A DNA stretch of 64,000 nucleotides from Falsiroseomonas ponticola (lineage in GTDB: Bacteria; Pseudomonadota; Alphaproteobacteria; Acetobacterales; Acetobacteraceae): contig NZ_JAERQN010000011.1 in the NCBI RefSeq assembly GCF_016805305.1, forward strand, positions 1 to 64,000, read 5' to 3'. Both the position numbers and the translations under genes were made by a program. Positions 1 through 8,944 of the stretch are shown piece after piece. The first letter of the stretch is position 1, and the number at the start of each line of letters is the position of its first letter. A model generated the notes under the pieces. That model was not told the origin of the DNA. It saw nothing but the letters and a program-made list of their open reading frames with translations, and ran no database searches.

Positions 1-108
1 CGCCTCAAGGACTGGCGCCGCATCGCCACCCGCTACGACCGATGCCCCACCATCTTCTTCGGCGCCGTCACACTCGCCGCCATCGTCATCTTCTGGCTCG
101 GCCAATGA
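1..108 (+). CDS. IS5-family transposase, C-terminal end (partial)
   Basis: The frame is open from base 1 and gives 35 residues ending in a TGA at 106-108. It begins RLKDWRRIATRYDR and ends VIFWLGQ. This is the hallmark C-terminus of IS5-family (IS1031/IS427-like) DDE transposases, where the RIATRYD stretch follows the catalytic glutamate and the protein ends in a short hydrophobic VIFWL segment. The catalytic residues lie outside the window, so intactness cannot be judged. The identification rests on this tail alone but the motif is very characteristic. Confidence 0.85.
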   Translation, partial: RLKDWRRIATRYDRCPTIFFGAVTLAAIVIFWLGQ

Positions 109-117
109 GTCCTGAGC
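1..117 (+). mobile_element. Right end of an IS5-family insertion sequence
   Basis: The transposase stop codon is followed at once by GAGTCCTGAGCC (about 106-117) and then CTAG (118-121). Alphaproteobacterial IS5-type elements often end within a few bases of the transposase stop, with an inverted repeat whose outer end reads like GGCTCAGGACTC on the opposite strand, and they target CTAG-like sites. The exact end at 117 is inferred because the left end is outside the window. Confidence 0.5.
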
Positions 118-159
118 CTAGAGCACGCTGCGTTCAAATGAACGCAGCTCGTGCTCTAG
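118..159. repeat. Dyad repeat 1, CTAG-bounded
   Basis: A long inverted repeat: CTAGAGCACG pairs with CGTGCTCTAG, and inside it CTGCGTTCA pairs with TGAACGCAG around an AA centre; a 2-nt asymmetry interrupts the stem. It directly abuts the inferred IS end. It shares the core GCGTTCA..GAACGC with the dyad at 172-223. It may be a REP-like intergenic repeat, an IS target, or a terminator. Confidence 0.7.
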
Positions 160-171
160 AAGTCATTGAAT

Positions 172-223
172 CTAGGGCAAGAAATGCGTTCAGATGATTC
201 CATCCGAACGCGTATTGCCCTAG
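172..223. repeat. Dyad repeat 2, overlapping the ridA-like stop codon
   Basis: CTAGGGCAA pairs with TTGCCCTAG; nested inside, GCGTTC pairs with GAACGC and GATG with CATC. The right arm covers the stop codon (220-222) of the minus-strand RidA gene, so on that strand it would form a hairpin right at the end of the operon and could act as its terminator. It is related to dyad 1 in its GCGTTC/GAACGC core. Confidence 0.65.
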
Positions 224-624
224 GCCGGGATGATGGCGGTGGCCTCGATCTCGACCTTCGCCTGGGGCTCGACCAGCGCCACCACCTGCACCAGCGCCAT
301 GGCGGGGAAGTTGCGGCCCATCACGGCGCGATAGGCGGGGCCGAGTTCCGCCAGGCTGGCGCGGTATTCCGCCATGTCGGTGACGTACCAGGTCAGGCGG
401 CCGATATGTTCCGGGCCGCCCCCGGCTTCCTTCACCACCGCCAGGATATTCTCCAGCGCCTGGCGGACCTGCGGCACGAAGCCCGCGGGGAAGCGGCCTC
501 CGGCATCCCAGCCGATCTGCCCGCCCACCAGCACGACGCGGCCCTGGCCCATCATCCCGTTGGAATAGCCGCGCGGCGCCGGCCAGCCGGCCGGCTGCAG
601 GGCGGTGAGGGGGCTGTCAGCCAT
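220..624 (-). CDS. RidA-family protein (YjgF/YER057c/UK114)
   Basis: A 134-residue protein with the RidA fold: an N-terminal PAGWPAPRGYSNG segment, VVLVGGQIGWDAGG, QVRQALENILAVVKEAGG, a TWYVTD strand and a C-terminal VEIEATAII strand. RidA proteins hydrolyse reactive enamines/imines to ketones and ammonia. The ATG at 624 is preferred over upstream starts because homologues begin just before this segment. It is the last gene of the minus-strand aromatic-acid operon and overlaps the thioesterase gene by 8 bp. The position suits deamination of an amino-cyclohexene-carboxyl-CoA intermediate, which is inference. The arginine of active RidAs is not obvious near the C-terminus, so this may be a non-canonical Rid subgroup. 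Confidence 0.85.
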   Translation of the reverse strand: MADSPLTALQPAGWPAPRGYSNGMMGQGRVVLVGGQIGWDAGGRFPAGFVPQVRQALENILAVVKEAGGGPEHIGRLTWYVTDMAEYRASLAELGPAYRAVMGRNFPAMALVQVVALVEPQAKVEIEATAIIPA

Positions 625-1081
625 GGGCGCAACGCTCCTGGTAGGCGACCAGCGCCGCGCGAAGGTCGGCCGGGATCGGCACGGCGCGGCGGGCATCGAG
701 GTCGGTGGTGGCGGTGACGAGGGCGAGCCGGGCCAGCTCCTCCTCCCCGCGATGGATGTGGACGGTCAGCGCATAGGAACCGCCGCCGATGCGCGTCAGG
801 ATCGGCGTCAGCGCGATGCGGTCGCCCATCAGGCCGGGGCGGAAGAAATCGGCCTCCGCATGCACGAAGCCGGTGCCGATGCGGCGCTGGCCGTGCAGGG
901 CGTGGAAGTCGATGCCGAGATCCTCGGTGAACCAGTCCTCCACCATGCCATTGGCCATGGCGAAGAAGGACGGGAAGAAGACGATGCCGGCGGGGTCGCA
1001 ATCGCCGAAGCGGATGCGCTGCCGCCCGCGGAAGGCGCGGGCGGGCAGGGCGGCGGCGGCGATGGGCGCCGGTCGGCTCAT
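617..1081 (-). CDS. Acyl-CoA thioesterase, 4-hydroxybenzoyl-CoA thioesterase (hotdog) family
   Basis: A 154-residue hotdog-fold protein. RIRFGDCDPAGIVFFPSFF near residue 22 is the classic 4HBT motif, with the catalytic aspartate in GDCDPAG and an asparagine/tryptophan-rich helix after it (MANGMVEDWF). Such enzymes hydrolyse aromatic or short-chain acyl-CoAs. The ATG at 1081 overlaps the ligase stop as ATGA, so translation is probably coupled. In 2-aminobenzoyl-CoA clusters a thioesterase of this type is thought to release CoA from dead-end intermediates; that role is inferred from context. Confidence 0.88.
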   Translation of the reverse strand: MSRPAPIAAAALPARAFRGRQRIRFGDCDPAGIVFFPSFFAMANGMVEDWFTEDLGIDFHALHGQRRIGTGFVHAEADFFRPGLMGDRIALTPILTRIGGGSYALTVHIHRGEEELARLALVTATTDLDARRAVPIPADLRAALVAYQERCAHG

Positions 1082-2730
1082 GCGCCGGACTGGGCCTGCT
1101 TCCGCAGCGCGAAGCGCTGCAGCTTGCCGGTCTCGGTCCGCGGGAGGGCGGACACGAAGACAACGCTTCGCGGATATTTGTAGGGCGCGACCTCGGCCTT
1201 CACATGGTCCTGGAGCGCCTTGACCAGGGCCGCGTCCCCGGTGATGCCGTCCTTCAGCACGACATAGGCGCGCACCACCATCCCCCGTTCCGCATCCGGC
1301 GCGCCGACCACGCCGCATTCCTTCACGGCGGGATGGGTCAGCAGGGCGGATTCCACCTCCGGCCCCGCGATGTTGTAGCCGGCGGAGACGATCATGTCGT
1401 CGTTGCGGGCCTGGTACCAGAAATAGCCATCGGCATCCTGGATGTAGGTGTCGCCGGTGATGTTCCAGCCGCGCTCGACATATTGCGCCTGGCGCGGGTC
1501 ATCGAGATAGCGGCACCCCGTCGGCCCCTGCACGGCGAGCCTGCCCGGCGTGCCGCGCGGCACCTCGGCGCCGGCCTCGTCCACCACCCTGGCGCGGTAG
1601 CCCGGCACGGGGATGCCGGTGGCGCCGGGGCGGATCTGGTCCTCCCGCGCCGCGATGAAGATGTGCAGCATCTCCGTCGCGCCGATGCCGTCCATCAACT
1701 TGAGGCCCGTGGCCTTCTGCCAGGCCTCGAAGATCGGCACCGGCAGGGTTTCGCCGGCGGAGACGCATTTGCGCAGGCTGGAGAGGTCGTGCTCCCCGGC
1801 CCTGGCCGCCATGACGCGATAGGCGGTGGGCGCGGTGAAGCAGACCGTCGCGCGGTGATGCGCGATGGCGGCGGGCAGTTCCTCCGGCGGCGCCTTCTCC
1901 AGCAGCACGGCGGTGGCGCCGACGCGGAAGGGGAAGAGCACCAGCCCGCCGAGGCCGAAGGTGAAGGCGAGCGGGGGCGAGCCGATGAAGATGTCGCTGG
2001 GCTCCGGCTTCAGCACCTGCATGGCATAGCCGTCGCAGATCGCCAGCATGTCGCGATGGAAATGCAGCGTGCCCTTGGGTTCGCCCGTGCTGCCGCTGGT
2101 GAAGCCGATCAGGCAGACATCATCGGCGGCGGTGTCGCAGGCCGCGAAGCTGCCGGGCGCCTCCGCCACCATCGCCTCCAGCATCCCGTTGCCCCAGGTG
2201 ACGAGGTGCCGGAGGTCTGGCCCCTCCGCCTTGCGCAGTTCCTCGACCAGCCGCGCATCGCAAAGCGCATGCGTGATGCGCCCCTTGCGCAGCACCTGCG
2301 ACAATTCCTTGGCGCGCAGCAGCGGCATGGTGGCGACGACGACGCCGCCCGCCTTCAGCACGGCGAAATAGGCCGCGACCATCCAGGCATTGTTGGCGCT
2401 GCGCAGCAGCACGCGGTTGCCTGGCACCAGGCCGAGGCGCGAGACCAGCACATGCGCGATCCGGTCCACACGCTCCGCCAGCTGGCGATAGCTCAGCGTC
2501 TCCGCCGGCGTCACCAGCGCGGGGTGGTCGCCGCGGCCGCGCTCCAGGTTGCGGTCCAGCAGTTCCACCGCGCAGTTGAGGCGCGCGGGATACTGGAACT
2601 CCGGCCGGTCCAGCAGGAAGTCCGGCCACTGGTCGCGCGGGGGCAGGTTGTCCCGGCAGAAGCTGTCCTGGTGGGCGGATGCGCCCATGGCCTGCGTCAT
2701 CATCCCGTCCATCCCCGTCTCCCGGTTCAT
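1078..2730 (-). CDS. 2-aminobenzoate--CoA ligase-like (benzoate-CoA ligase family)
   Basis: A 550-residue ANL-superfamily adenylating enzyme. The phosphate loop [17 protein letters not shown] lies near residue 206, the ATEM motif follows in [12 protein letters not shown], the GDTY motif is near 425, and the C-terminal catalytic lysine is in [10 protein letters not shown] near 538. It would make an aryl-CoA from an aromatic acid, ATP and CoA. Benzoate/2-aminobenzoate ligases share this length and the NGMLE..FTFGLGG layout. The fused monooxygenase/reductase divergently encoded nearby argues for 2-aminobenzoate (anthranilate) or salicylate as substrate. Both ends overlap neighbouring genes by 4 bp. 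Confidence 0.85.
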   Translation of the reverse strand: MNRETGMDGMMTQAMGASAHQDSFCRDNLPPRDQWPDFLLDRPEFQYPARLNCAVELLDRNLERGRGDHPALVTPAETLSYRQLAERVDRIAHVLVSRLGLVPGNRVLLRSANNAWMVAAYFAVLKAGGVVVATMPLLRAKELSQVLRKGRITHALCDARLVEELRKAEGPDLRHLVTWGNGMLEAMVAEAPGSFAACDTAADDVCLIGFTSGSTGEPKGTLHFHRDMLAICDGYAMQVLKPEPSDIFIGSPPLAFTFGLGGLVLFPFRVGATAVLLEKAPPEELPAAIAHHRATVCFTAPTAYRVMAARAGEHDLSSLRKCVSAGETLPVPIFEAWQKATGLKLMDGIGATEMLHIFIAAREDQIRPGATGIPVPGYRARVVDEAGAEVPRGTPGRLAVQGPTGCRYLDDPRQAQYVERGWNITGDTYIQDADGYFWYQARNDDMIVSAGYNIAGPEVESALLTHPAVKECGVVGAPDAERGMVVRAYVVLKDGITGDAALVKALQDHVKAEVAPYKYPRSVVFVSALPRTETGKLQRFALRKQAQSGA

Positions 2731-3890
2731 GATGTGGATGTGCGACTGTCGCGTTCGGCGCGCGCGATCACGATGCGCTGCACCTCCGAGGCGCCTTCAT
2801 AGACCCGCAGCGCCCGGACTTCCCTGTAGAGTTCTTCGGCCTTGTGGCCCTTGGTGACGCCGAGGCCGCCATGGATCTGCACGTTGCGGTCGGCGCAGCG
2901 CTGCGCCGCCTCCGTCGCGTGCAGCTTGGCCATGGAGGCCTCCCGCGTGACGCGCGGCTGGCCGGAATCTTTCAGCCAGGCCGCGCGATAGACGAGAAGG
3001 GCGGAAGCCTCGACATCCACCGCGCTGTCGGCGATGGCGGCCTGGCTCATCTGCTGGTCGAACAGCGCGCCGCCGAACAGCTTTCTCGAACTGGCGCGTT
3101 CCACCGTCATGTCGAAGGCGCGGCGCGCGAAGCCGAGCGCGGCGGCGCCGACGGTGGCGCGGAACACGTCGAGCGTGCCCATCGCCACCTTGAAGCCCTC
3201 GCCGGGCTTACCGATGAGGTCATCGACGGAGACGCGGACATCCTCGAAGGCCAGCGTCGCCAGCGGATGCGGCGCCGTTACGTCGATCCGCTCCGCAATC
3301 GTCAGCCCCGGCGCATCGGCGGCGACGAGGAAGGCGGAGAGGCCCCGCGCGCCCGGTGCCTCGCCGGTGCGGGCAAAGACGATGTAGGAGGCCGCGATCC
3401 CGCCATTGCTGATCCAGGTCTTGCGCCCGTTCAGCCGCCAATGGCCATTGCCATCCGGCGTCGCGGTGGTGGCGAGTGCCGCCACATCGCTGCCCGCCTC
3501 CGGCTCGCTCAGCGCGAAGGCGGCGAGGTTGGTGCCCGCCCTCGCGCCCGGCAGCAGCCTTTCGCGCTGCGCCGCCGTGCCGAACAGCGTCACCGGCCCG
3601 GTGCCGAGCCCCTGCATGGCGAAGGCGAAATCCGCGAGGCCGCTATGCCGCGCTAGGATGTCGCGCGCGATGCAGAGGCTGCGCACGTCGAGCCTGCCAT
3701 CGGCGGGGCAGGGCACGCGCAGCAGCCCCGCATCGCCCATCGCGCGCGCCAAGCGCTGCACGCTGCCATCCGCATCATGCTCGTCGGACAGCGCCTCCGC
3801 ATGCTGCGCAGCCCAGGCCTCGACCTCCGCCGCCCAGTCGCGGTGGCGATCCTCGAAGAAGGGCCACTGGAGGAAGGTACGGTCTGCCAT
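2727..3890 (-). CDS. Acyl-CoA dehydrogenase
   Basis: A 387-residue flavoprotein with the standard ACAD arrangement: helical N-terminal domain, the FAD-contacting [12 protein letters not shown] segment near 130, WISNGG, the [28 protein letters not shown]-terminal block with the glutamate of YEGASE as the likely catalytic base. It would oxidise a saturated or cyclic acyl-CoA to the alpha,beta-enoyl form. It sits between hydratase and ligase with 1- and 4-bp overlaps, so it belongs to the beta-oxidation part of the aryl-CoA pathway after the ring has been reduced. Electron transfer flavoprotein genes are not in the window. Confidence 0.92.
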   Translation of the reverse strand: MADRTFLQWPFFEDRHRDWAAEVEAWAAQHAEALSDEHDADGSVQRLARAMGDAGLLRVPCPADGRLDVRSLCIARDILARHSGLADFAFAMQGLGTGPVTLFGTAAQRERLLPGARAGTNLAAFALSEPEAGSDVAALATTATPDGNGHWRLNGRKTWISNGGIAASYIVFARTGEAPGARGLSAFLVAADAPGLTIAERIDVTAPHPLATLAFEDVRVSVDDLIGKPGEGFKVAMGTLDVFRATVGAAALGFARRAFDMTVERASSRKLFGGALFDQQMSQAAIADSAVDVEASALLVYRAAWLKDSGQPRVTREASMAKLHATEAAQRCADRNVQIHGGLGVTKGHKAEELYREVRALRVYEGASEVQRIVIARAERDSRTSTS

Positions 3891-4717
3891 CAGTCGCCCT
3901 TGAAGACGGGGCGCTGCTTCGCCACGAAGGCGTCATAGGCGCGGCGGAAATCCTGCGTCGTCATGCAGAGCGCCTGCGCCACGGCCTCGGCTTCGATCGC
4001 CTGGTCCATGGACATGGCCCATTCCATCTGCAGCATGCGCTTGGTCATGGCATGGGCGAAGTTCGGACCCTCCGCGATCTCCCGCGCCAGCTTCGCCGCG
4101 GCGGCCTGGAGCGCATCGGGCTCATGCAGCGCGTTGAAGAAGCCCCAGGCCAGGGCCTCCTCGCCGCCCAGTGACCGGCCGAGATACAGCAGCTCGCTCG
4201 CCCGTCCCTGGCCGATGATGCGGGGCAGGATGGCGCAGGCGCCCATGTCGCAGCCCGCGAGGCCGACGCGGTTGAACAGGAAGGCGGTCTTGGCCCGCGC
4301 GGTGCCGAGGCGGATGTCGGAGGCCATGGCGATGATGGCGCCCGCGCCGGCGGCAATGCCGTCGATGGCCGCGATGATGGGCTGCGGGCAGGCGCGCATG
4401 GCCTTCACCAACTCGCCCGTCATGGCCGTGAACTGCATCAGCCCCTTGGTGTCGCGATCGAGCAGCGGGCCGATGATCTCATGCACATCGCCGCCCGAGC
4501 AGAAATTGCCGCCGGCGCCGGTGATGACGAAGGCCTTCACCGCATCGTCGTGGACGGCGGCGCGCAGGATCGCCGCCATCTCCGCGTAGCTGTCGAAGGT
4601 CAGCGGGTTCTTCCACTCCGGCCGGTTCAGCGTCAGCGTCGCGACGCCGCCCTCGATATCCAGCCGCAGATGCTGCGCCGTGTAGTCGGCAAGCGGGCCG
4701 CTGATGGCCGTGATCAT
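3890..4717 (-). CDS. Enoyl-CoA hydratase/isomerase family protein
   Basis: A 275-residue crotonase-fold protein. The oxyanion-hole strands are visible as [19 protein letters not shown] and [19 protein letters not shown], followed by [25 protein letters not shown]. It probably hydrates the enoyl-CoA from the dehydrogenase or hydrolytically opens a cyclic beta-oxoacyl-CoA, as some crotonase-fold enzymes do in ring-degradation pathways. The position of the usual second glutamate is not conserved in the DMGACAI segment, so it may not be a simple hydratase. Its ATG overlaps the marR stop (ATGA). Confidence 0.9.
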   Translation of the reverse strand: MITAISGPLADYTAQHLRLDIEGGVATLTLNRPEWKNPLTFDSYAEMAAILRAAVHDDAVKAFVITGAGGNFCSGGDVHEIIGPLLDRDTKGLMQFTAMTGELVKAMRACPQPIIAAIDGIAAGAGAIIAMASDIRLGTARAKTAFLFNRVGLAGCDMGACAILPRIIGQGRASELLYLGRSLGGEEALAWGFFNALHEPDALQAAAAKLAREIAEGPNFAHAMTKRMLQMEWAMSMDQAIEAEAVAQALCMTTQDFRRAYDAFVAKQRPVFKGD

Positions 4718-5235
4718 GGTGTTTCCTCGGGTGAAAGCGCGGCCCTGACGGAGCCCTTGGCCTGGCCGAGCAGGCGGAACAGCGCGGCGCGGTCGGCGGG
4801 TTCGAGGCCGCCCAGCAGTTCCGCCACCCAGCCCTCATGCGCCGCCGACTGACGTGCGAATTCGCGCTTGCCCTTGGCCGTCAGCCGCAGCATCTGCGCG
4901 CGGCGGTCGCCGGGCCGCGCGCGGCGTTCCACCAGCCCCTCGGCCTCCAGCCGCGTGGCCAGGCCGGTGACGTTGCCGTTGCTGACCATCATGCGGCGGG
5001 AGACGTCGCCCAGCGTGAGCCCCGCCGGCGCGCGGTCCAGCGCCGCCAGCAGGTCGAAGCGGGGCAGGGTGGTGTCGAAGTCCCGCCGGAGGCGGGTGCG
5101 GATCTCGCCCTCGATCAAGGTCGCGCAGGTCAGCAGCCGCAGCCAGAGGCGAAGGTCGTCCTTGTGGCCGGGCGGCGCGCCGGCCAGGGCCGTCTCCGCA
5201 TCCACCGCCACGGGCATCATGTCGTCCGGGGTCAT
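4714..5235 (-). CDS. MarR-family transcriptional regulator
   Basis: A 173-residue winged-helix protein. [47 protein letters not shown] is the helix-turn-helix with recognition helix and [17 protein letters not shown] is the wing, both characteristic of MarR regulators that respond to aromatic acids or their CoA thioesters. The ATG at 5235 overlaps the SDR stop (ATGA); the much longer open frame upstream is only the antisense/shadow of the SDR. Encoded within the operon it probably represses. Three matching 20-bp dyads at 5977, 6039 and 15657 are its likely operators. The ligand is plausibly an aryl-CoA. Confidence 0.92.
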   Translation of the reverse strand: MTPDDMMPVAVDAETALAGAPPGHKDDLRLWLRLLTCATLIEGEIRTRLRRDFDTTLPRFDLLAALDRAPAGLTLGDVSRRMMVSNGNVTGLATRLEAEGLVERRARPGDRRAQMLRLTAKGKREFARQSAAHEGWVAELLGGLEPADRAALFRLLGQAKGSVRAALSPEETP

Positions 5236-5966
5236 GTCTCCCCCCCATCCACCGCGATGGCCTGGCCGTTGATGGCGGCGCTGCCGGGCAGGCAGAGGGC
5301 GAGCACCGCCGCGGCGACCTCCGCCGGCTGCACCAGCCGCTTCTGCGGGTTGTGCCTGGCGAGTTCCGCCCGCGCCTCGTCCTCGCCGCGCCCTGTCTTG
5401 GCGACGATGCGCGCCGCGCTCTCCGCCACGATGGCGGTATCCGTGAAGCCCGGGCAGACCGCATTCACGGTCACGCCCTTGGCCGCGACCTCCTGCGCCA
5501 GGGCCCGCACCAGGCCGAGCAGCCCATGCTTCGCGGCGGTATAGGCGGTGACATAGGGGTAGCCCTTCAGCGCCGCCGTGCTGGCGACCATCACGATCCG
5601 CCCGTCCCGCGCTTCCAGCATCCCGGGCAGCACCGCCTGCGCCGCGGCGACCGCGCCCAGCACATTCACCCGCCACATCCGATCGAACAGCCCGGCGTCG
5701 GACTTCAGGAAGGGCGCGCTTTCCGCGGCGCCCGCGGCATTCACCAGGATGTCGAAGCGGGGCAAAGCGGGCAGGGCGGTCACATCCGCCACCAGCAGCC
5801 CCGCCGCATCGGCCGCCTCCACCGCCGCGCGCAGCGGCGCCTCACGCCGCCCGAGCACCGTCACCACCGCTCCCGCGCGCGTCAGCGCTTGCGCGCAGGC
5901 GAGCCCGATGCCGGTGCCGCCGCCCGTGACGAGCGCAGCCTTGCCGAGGAGTGGCGACGCTTCCAT
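5232..5966 (-). CDS. SDR-family oxidoreductase, probable 3-hydroxyacyl-CoA dehydrogenase
   Basis: A 244-residue classical short-chain dehydrogenase. The NAD(P) site is TGGGTGIG near residue 15, NAAG near 80, the catalytic serine in VASTAALKG, YTAAKHG holds Tyr and Lys, and VCPGFTDT follows. It is the first gene of the minus-strand operon, transcribed from the divergent promoter region 5967-6084. It likely oxidises a 3-hydroxyacyl-CoA in the beta-oxidation-like lower pathway. Cofactor preference cannot be settled, though an arginine pair after the second strand (GRRE) hints at NADP. Confidence 0.9.
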   Translation of the reverse strand: MEASPLLGKAALVTGGGTGIGLACAQALTRAGAVVTVLGRREAPLRAAVEAADAAGLLVADVTALPALPRFDILVNAAGAAESAPFLKSDAGLFDRMWRVNVLGAVAAAQAVLPGMLEARDGRIVMVASTAALKGYPYVTAYTAAKHGLLGLVRALAQEVAAKGVTVNAVCPGFTDTAIVAESAARIVAKTGRGEDEARAELARHNPQKRLVQPAEVAAAVLALCLPGSAAINGQAIAVDGGET

Positions 5967-5976
5967 CCGACCTCCG

Positions 5977-5996
5977 ATGCTTGAAGCCTAAAACAT
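5977..5996. promoter_or_regulatory. Putative MarR operator, site 1
   Basis: ATGCTTGAAGCCTAAAACAT lies 10 bp upstream of the SDR start. It matches 15 of 20 positions of the near-palindromic site at 15657-15676 read on the opposite strand, including the core TTGAAGC.TAAA. Its centre is 62 bp from site 2 in the same divergent promoter region. Assignment to the MarR protein is inference. Confidence 0.65.
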
Positions 5997-6038
5997 CATC
6001 CGCCGGCGGCGCAACCTTGCAATCCGGTTGCTGCGCCA

Positions 6039-6058
6039 ATCTTTGAAGCCTAAACTAT
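6039..6058. promoter_or_regulatory. Putative MarR operator, site 2
   Basis: ATCTTTGAAGCCTAAACTAT lies 26 bp upstream of the monooxygenase ATG and matches 17 of 20 positions of the site at 15657-15676 read in reverse complement. With site 1 it brackets the divergent promoters, a typical repressor layout. Confidence 0.7.
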
Positions 6059-6084
6059 CTCGCGGCAGGGACAGGGGTGCAGCG

Positions 6085-8421
6085 ATGCGCATCGCGGTGA
6101 TCGGCGGCGGCCCGGCGGGCCTCTATTTCTCCATCCTGATGAAGCGGGACTTTCCGCAGGCGCGCATCACGGTGGTGGAGCGCAACCGCCCGGACGACAC
6201 CTTCGGCTTCGGCGTCGTCTTCAGCGACGCGACGCTGGATACCTTCCAGGCGGCGGATGAGCCGAGCTACCGCGCCATCACGGAAAGCTTCGCCTACTGG
6301 GACGACATCGCCATCGTCGCCAAGGGCCAGGAACACCGCATCAGCGGCAACGGCTTCTGCGGCTGTTCCCGCCGCACCCTGCTGATGCTGCTCTCCGACC
6401 GCGCCCGCGCGCTGGGCGTCGAGCTGGAATACCGGCGGGAGGCCTCGCCCGAGGATTTCCCCGATGCCGACCTCATCGTCGCCGCGGACGGCATCAACTC
6501 CCCCATCCGCGAACGCTTCCGCGACCATTTCAGGCCGGAAGTGGACCTCCGCCCCAACCGCTTCGCCTGGATGGGCAGCACGCGGCCCTTCGACGCCTTC
6601 ACCTTCTTCTTCACGGAGAGGCCGGAGGGCATCTTCATCGCCCATTGCTACCAGTACGAGGCCGGCGCCAGCACCTGGGTGCTGGAGACCGATCCCGACA
6701 CCTTCGCGAAGGCCGGCCTGGACCGGATGAACGAGGCGGAGTCGGCGGCCTATCTCGAAGGCGTCTTCGCGGAGGAACTGCAGGGCCATCGCCTCATCAC
6801 CAACCGGTCGATGTGGCGCCAATTCCCGACCATCACCTGCGGCCGCTGGGTGAAGGACAACATGGTCCTGCTCGGCGATGCCAAGGCCAGCGCGCATTTC
6901 TCCATCGGCTCGGGCACCAAGCTCGCCATGGAGGACGCGATCGGCCTGCACCAGGCGTTCCTGAAGGGCGGCGACGTCGCCACCTGCCTCCATCGCTACG
7001 AGACCGACCGGCGCGAGGATGTGGAGAAGACCCAGCACGCCGCCGGCGTCTCGCTCGTCTGGTTCGAGCATGTGAAGCGCTTCTGGGGCTTCTCCCCGAC
7101 TCGCTTCGCCTTCGGGGTGATGACGCGGTCCAAGGCCATCACCTGGGACAACCTCGCCCTCCGCGCGCCCGGCTTCGTGGCGGAGACACAGCGCGCGGTG
7201 GCGGAGGAGGCGCAGGCCGCCGGCCTGCCGGCCGATCCGCGCAAGCCGCCTATGTTCCAGCCCTTCGCGCTGCGCGACATGAAGCTCGCCAACCGTGTCG
7301 TCGTCTCGCCCATGTGCATGTATTCGGCGCCCGAAGGGGTCCCGGGCGACTTCCATGTCGCGCATTACGGCGCCCGCGCCATGGGCGGGGCCGGGCTGCT
7401 GTTCACGGAGATGACCTGCGTCAGCCCCACCGCCCGCATCACGCCGGGCTGCGCCGGCCTCTGGAACGATGAACAGCAGGCCGCCTGGACGCGCATCGTC
7501 GCGCTCGCCCACGCCACGTCACAGGCGAAGTTCTGCCTCCAGCTCGGCCATGCCGGGCGGAAGGGGGCGACGAAGCTGATGTGGGAGGGGATGGACCGGC
7601 CGCTCGCGGACGGCGCCTGGCCCATCCTTTCCGCCAGCGCGATCCCCTACTACCCCGAAAGCCAGGTGCCGCGCGCGATGACACGGGCGGACATGGACGA
7701 GGTGAAGGACGATTTCGTCGCGGCCACCCGCCGCGCCATCGCCTGCGGCTTCGACATGCTGGAGCTGCACTGCGCCCATGGCTACCTGCTGGCCAGCTTC
7801 CTCTCGCCCCTGACCAACCGCCGCGACGATGAGTATGGCGGCAGCGTCGGGAACCGGCAGCGCTATCCGCTCGAAATCTTCGAAGCGATGCGCGCCGTGT
7901 GGCCCGCGGAGAAGCCCATGTCGGTCCGCATCTCCGCGACCGACTGGGCGGAAGGCGGCCTGACGGATGATGATTGCCTGGCCATCGCGCGTGCCTTCGC
8001 GCAGGCGGGCGCGGACCTGATCGATGTCTCCACCGGCCAGACCGTGGCCGATGCCAGCCCGACCTATGGCCGCATGTTCCAGCTGCCCTGGTCCGACATG
8101 ATCCGGAACGAGGCCGGCATTGCCACGATGTGCGTCGGCAACATCACCAGCGCGGACCAGGTGAACACCATCATCGCCGCCAATCGCGCGGACCTGGTGG
8201 CGCTGGCGCGGCCGCATCTGACGAACCCGTCCTTCACCCTGCACGCCGCGGCGCAGTATGGCGTGAAGGATATCGCCTGCCCGCCGCAATACCTCTGGGG
8301 CAAGGATGCGCTGCTGCGCAACGCGGCGAAGGATCAGGCGGAACTGCGGGAGCTGAAGCTGAAGGCCCGCCCGCGGAGCCACAAGCCGGAAGCGCAGACA
8401 CTCCCGCGGGCGGCGGAGTAA
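6085..8421 (+). CDS. 2-aminobenzoyl-CoA monooxygenase/reductase-like (bifunctional salicylyl-CoA 5-hydroxylase/oxidoreductase family)
   Basis: A 778-residue two-domain flavoprotein. Residues 1-370 are a PHBH-type FAD monooxygenase: GGGPAG dinucleotide fold at 7-12, FGFGVVFSD, and [20 protein letters not shown] near 260. Residues about 388-750 are an old-yellow-enzyme FMN domain beginning [22 protein letters not shown], with [27 protein letters not shown] and RRDDEYGGS. This fusion is known from 2-aminobenzoyl-CoA monooxygenase/reductase, which hydroxylates and then reduces the aromatic ring without cleavage. The ATG at 6085 follows AGGGACAGGGG and starts right at the FAD motif. It is divergent from the operon that supplies ligase and beta-oxidation enzymes, so the substrate is most likely 2-aminobenzoyl-CoA; salicylyl-CoA is the alternative. 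Confidence 0.92.
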   Translation: MRIAVIGGGPAGLYFSILMKRDFPQARITVVERNRPDDTFGFGVVFSDATLDTFQAADEPSYRAITESFAYWDDIAIVAKGQEHRISGNGFCGCSRRTLLMLLSDRARALGVELEYRREASPEDFPDADLIVAADGINSPIRERFRDHFRPEVDLRPNRFAWMGSTRPFDAFTFFFTERPEGIFIAHCYQYEAGASTWVLETDPDTFAKAGLDRMNEAESAAYLEGVFAEELQGHRLITNRSMWRQFPTITCGRWVKDNMVLLGDAKASAHFSIGSGTKLAMEDAIGLHQAFLKGGDVATCLHRYETDRREDVEKTQHAAGVSLVWFEHVKRFWGFSPTRFAFGVMTRSKAITWDNLALRAPGFVAETQRAVAEEAQAAGLPADPRKPPMFQPFALRDMKLANRVVVSPMCMYSAPEGVPGDFHVAHYGARAMGGAGLLFTEMTCVSPTARITPGCAGLWNDEQQAAWTRIVALAHATSQAKFCLQLGHAGRKGATKLMWEGMDRPLADGAWPILSASAIPYYPESQVPRAMTRADMDEVKDDFVAATRRAIACGFDMLELHCAHGYLLASFLSPLTNRRDDEYGGSVGNRQRYPLEIFEAMRAVWPAEKPMSVRISATDWAEGGLTDDDCLAIARAFAQAGADLIDVSTGQTVADASPTYGRMFQLPWSDMIRNEAGIATMCVGNITSADQVNTIIAANRADLVALARPHLTNPSFTLHAAAQYGVKDIACPPQYLWGKDALLRNAAKDQAELRELKLKARPRSHKPEAQTLPRAAE

Positions 8422-8435
8422 CCCCCGCCGCCCGC
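8406..8435. terminator. Bidirectional hairpin between convergent genes
   Basis: Perfect 11-bp arms, GCGGGCGGCGG at 8406-8416 and CCGCCGCCCGC at 8425-8435, with an 8-nt loop that contains the monooxygenase stop codon (8419-8421). It separates the monooxygenase from the convergent small exported protein. There is no U-run, so factor-independent termination is uncertain. Confidence 0.6.
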
Positions 8436-8445
8436 CAGGGCGTCC

Positions 8446-8784
8446 TCAGCCACGCGGCGCGGAGAGCGGCGCCAGCACGAAGTCGGTGTTCTCGCCGTTG
8501 GAGACCGACTGCGACACCACGCCCGGGGCCTGGTGCTGGGCGTAGTTGTCATCGAGGTAGGTCACCGCCACCTCATGGCCCGGCATCTGCTGCGTCACCA
8601 CGCGGCCGCCGCCCACGACGTTGCCCTGGTAGCCCGGCGCATAGACGATCTCGCTGTTCTCGCCCGTGCCGACGGAACGGGGGTAGGAGGGGGCGTCGGC
8701 GGCCTGGGCGGTGGCGGCGCCGAAGGCCAGGGCCGTGCCGAACAGCGCGGCGGCCAGGGTCAGCTTGGAGGAGATGGTGGTCAT
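8446..8784 (-). CDS. Small exported protein of unknown function
   Basis: 112 residues with a clear Sec signal peptide: MTTISSKLTLAAALFGTALAFGAATAQA followed by ADAPSYPRS, cleavage expected after AQA near residue 28. The mature part of about 84 residues has two similar segments, VGTGENSEIVYAPGYQ and VSNGENTDFVLAPLSA, that look like an internal repeat (GEN[ST][ED][IF]V.AP). No cysteines and no enzymatic motif are visible. I do not recognise a named family. It is divergent from the LysR gene, whose product may control it. Confidence 0.75.
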   Translation of the reverse strand: MTTISSKLTLAAALFGTALAFGAATAQAADAPSYPRSVGTGENSEIVYAPGYQGNVVGGGRVVTQQMPGHEVAVTYLDDNYAQHQAPGVVSQSVSNGENTDFVLAPLSAPRG

Positions 8785-8917
8785 GGTCGTTGGCTTTCTT
8801 CTCGATCAGGGTGGCGACCCGATGTCGCCGTCCGTGGCCAGAAGATGCGTCCCCGGCGGTCGTTGCGGGATTGCCGAATGTTCTTCGACCGGTATGCAGG
8901 AATGCATGCCCTCAAAT

Positions 8918-8944
8918 TGTGTCATGCCGTAACAGCATGACACA
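8918..8944. promoter_or_regulatory. Perfect 10-bp inverted repeat over the lysR start codon
   Basis: TGTGTCATGC (8918-8927) and GCATGACACA (8935-8944) are perfect inverted repeats separated by 7 bp. The right arm contains the ATG of the LysR gene at 8937. It could be an autoregulatory operator or, in the mRNA, a hairpin that hides the start codon. Confidence 0.65.

Noticed and set aside
4714-5676. A 320-residue MarR-fusion protein
   Set aside because: The N-terminal 147 residues are a frame-shifted shadow of the SDR gene; the family start is the ATG at 5235.
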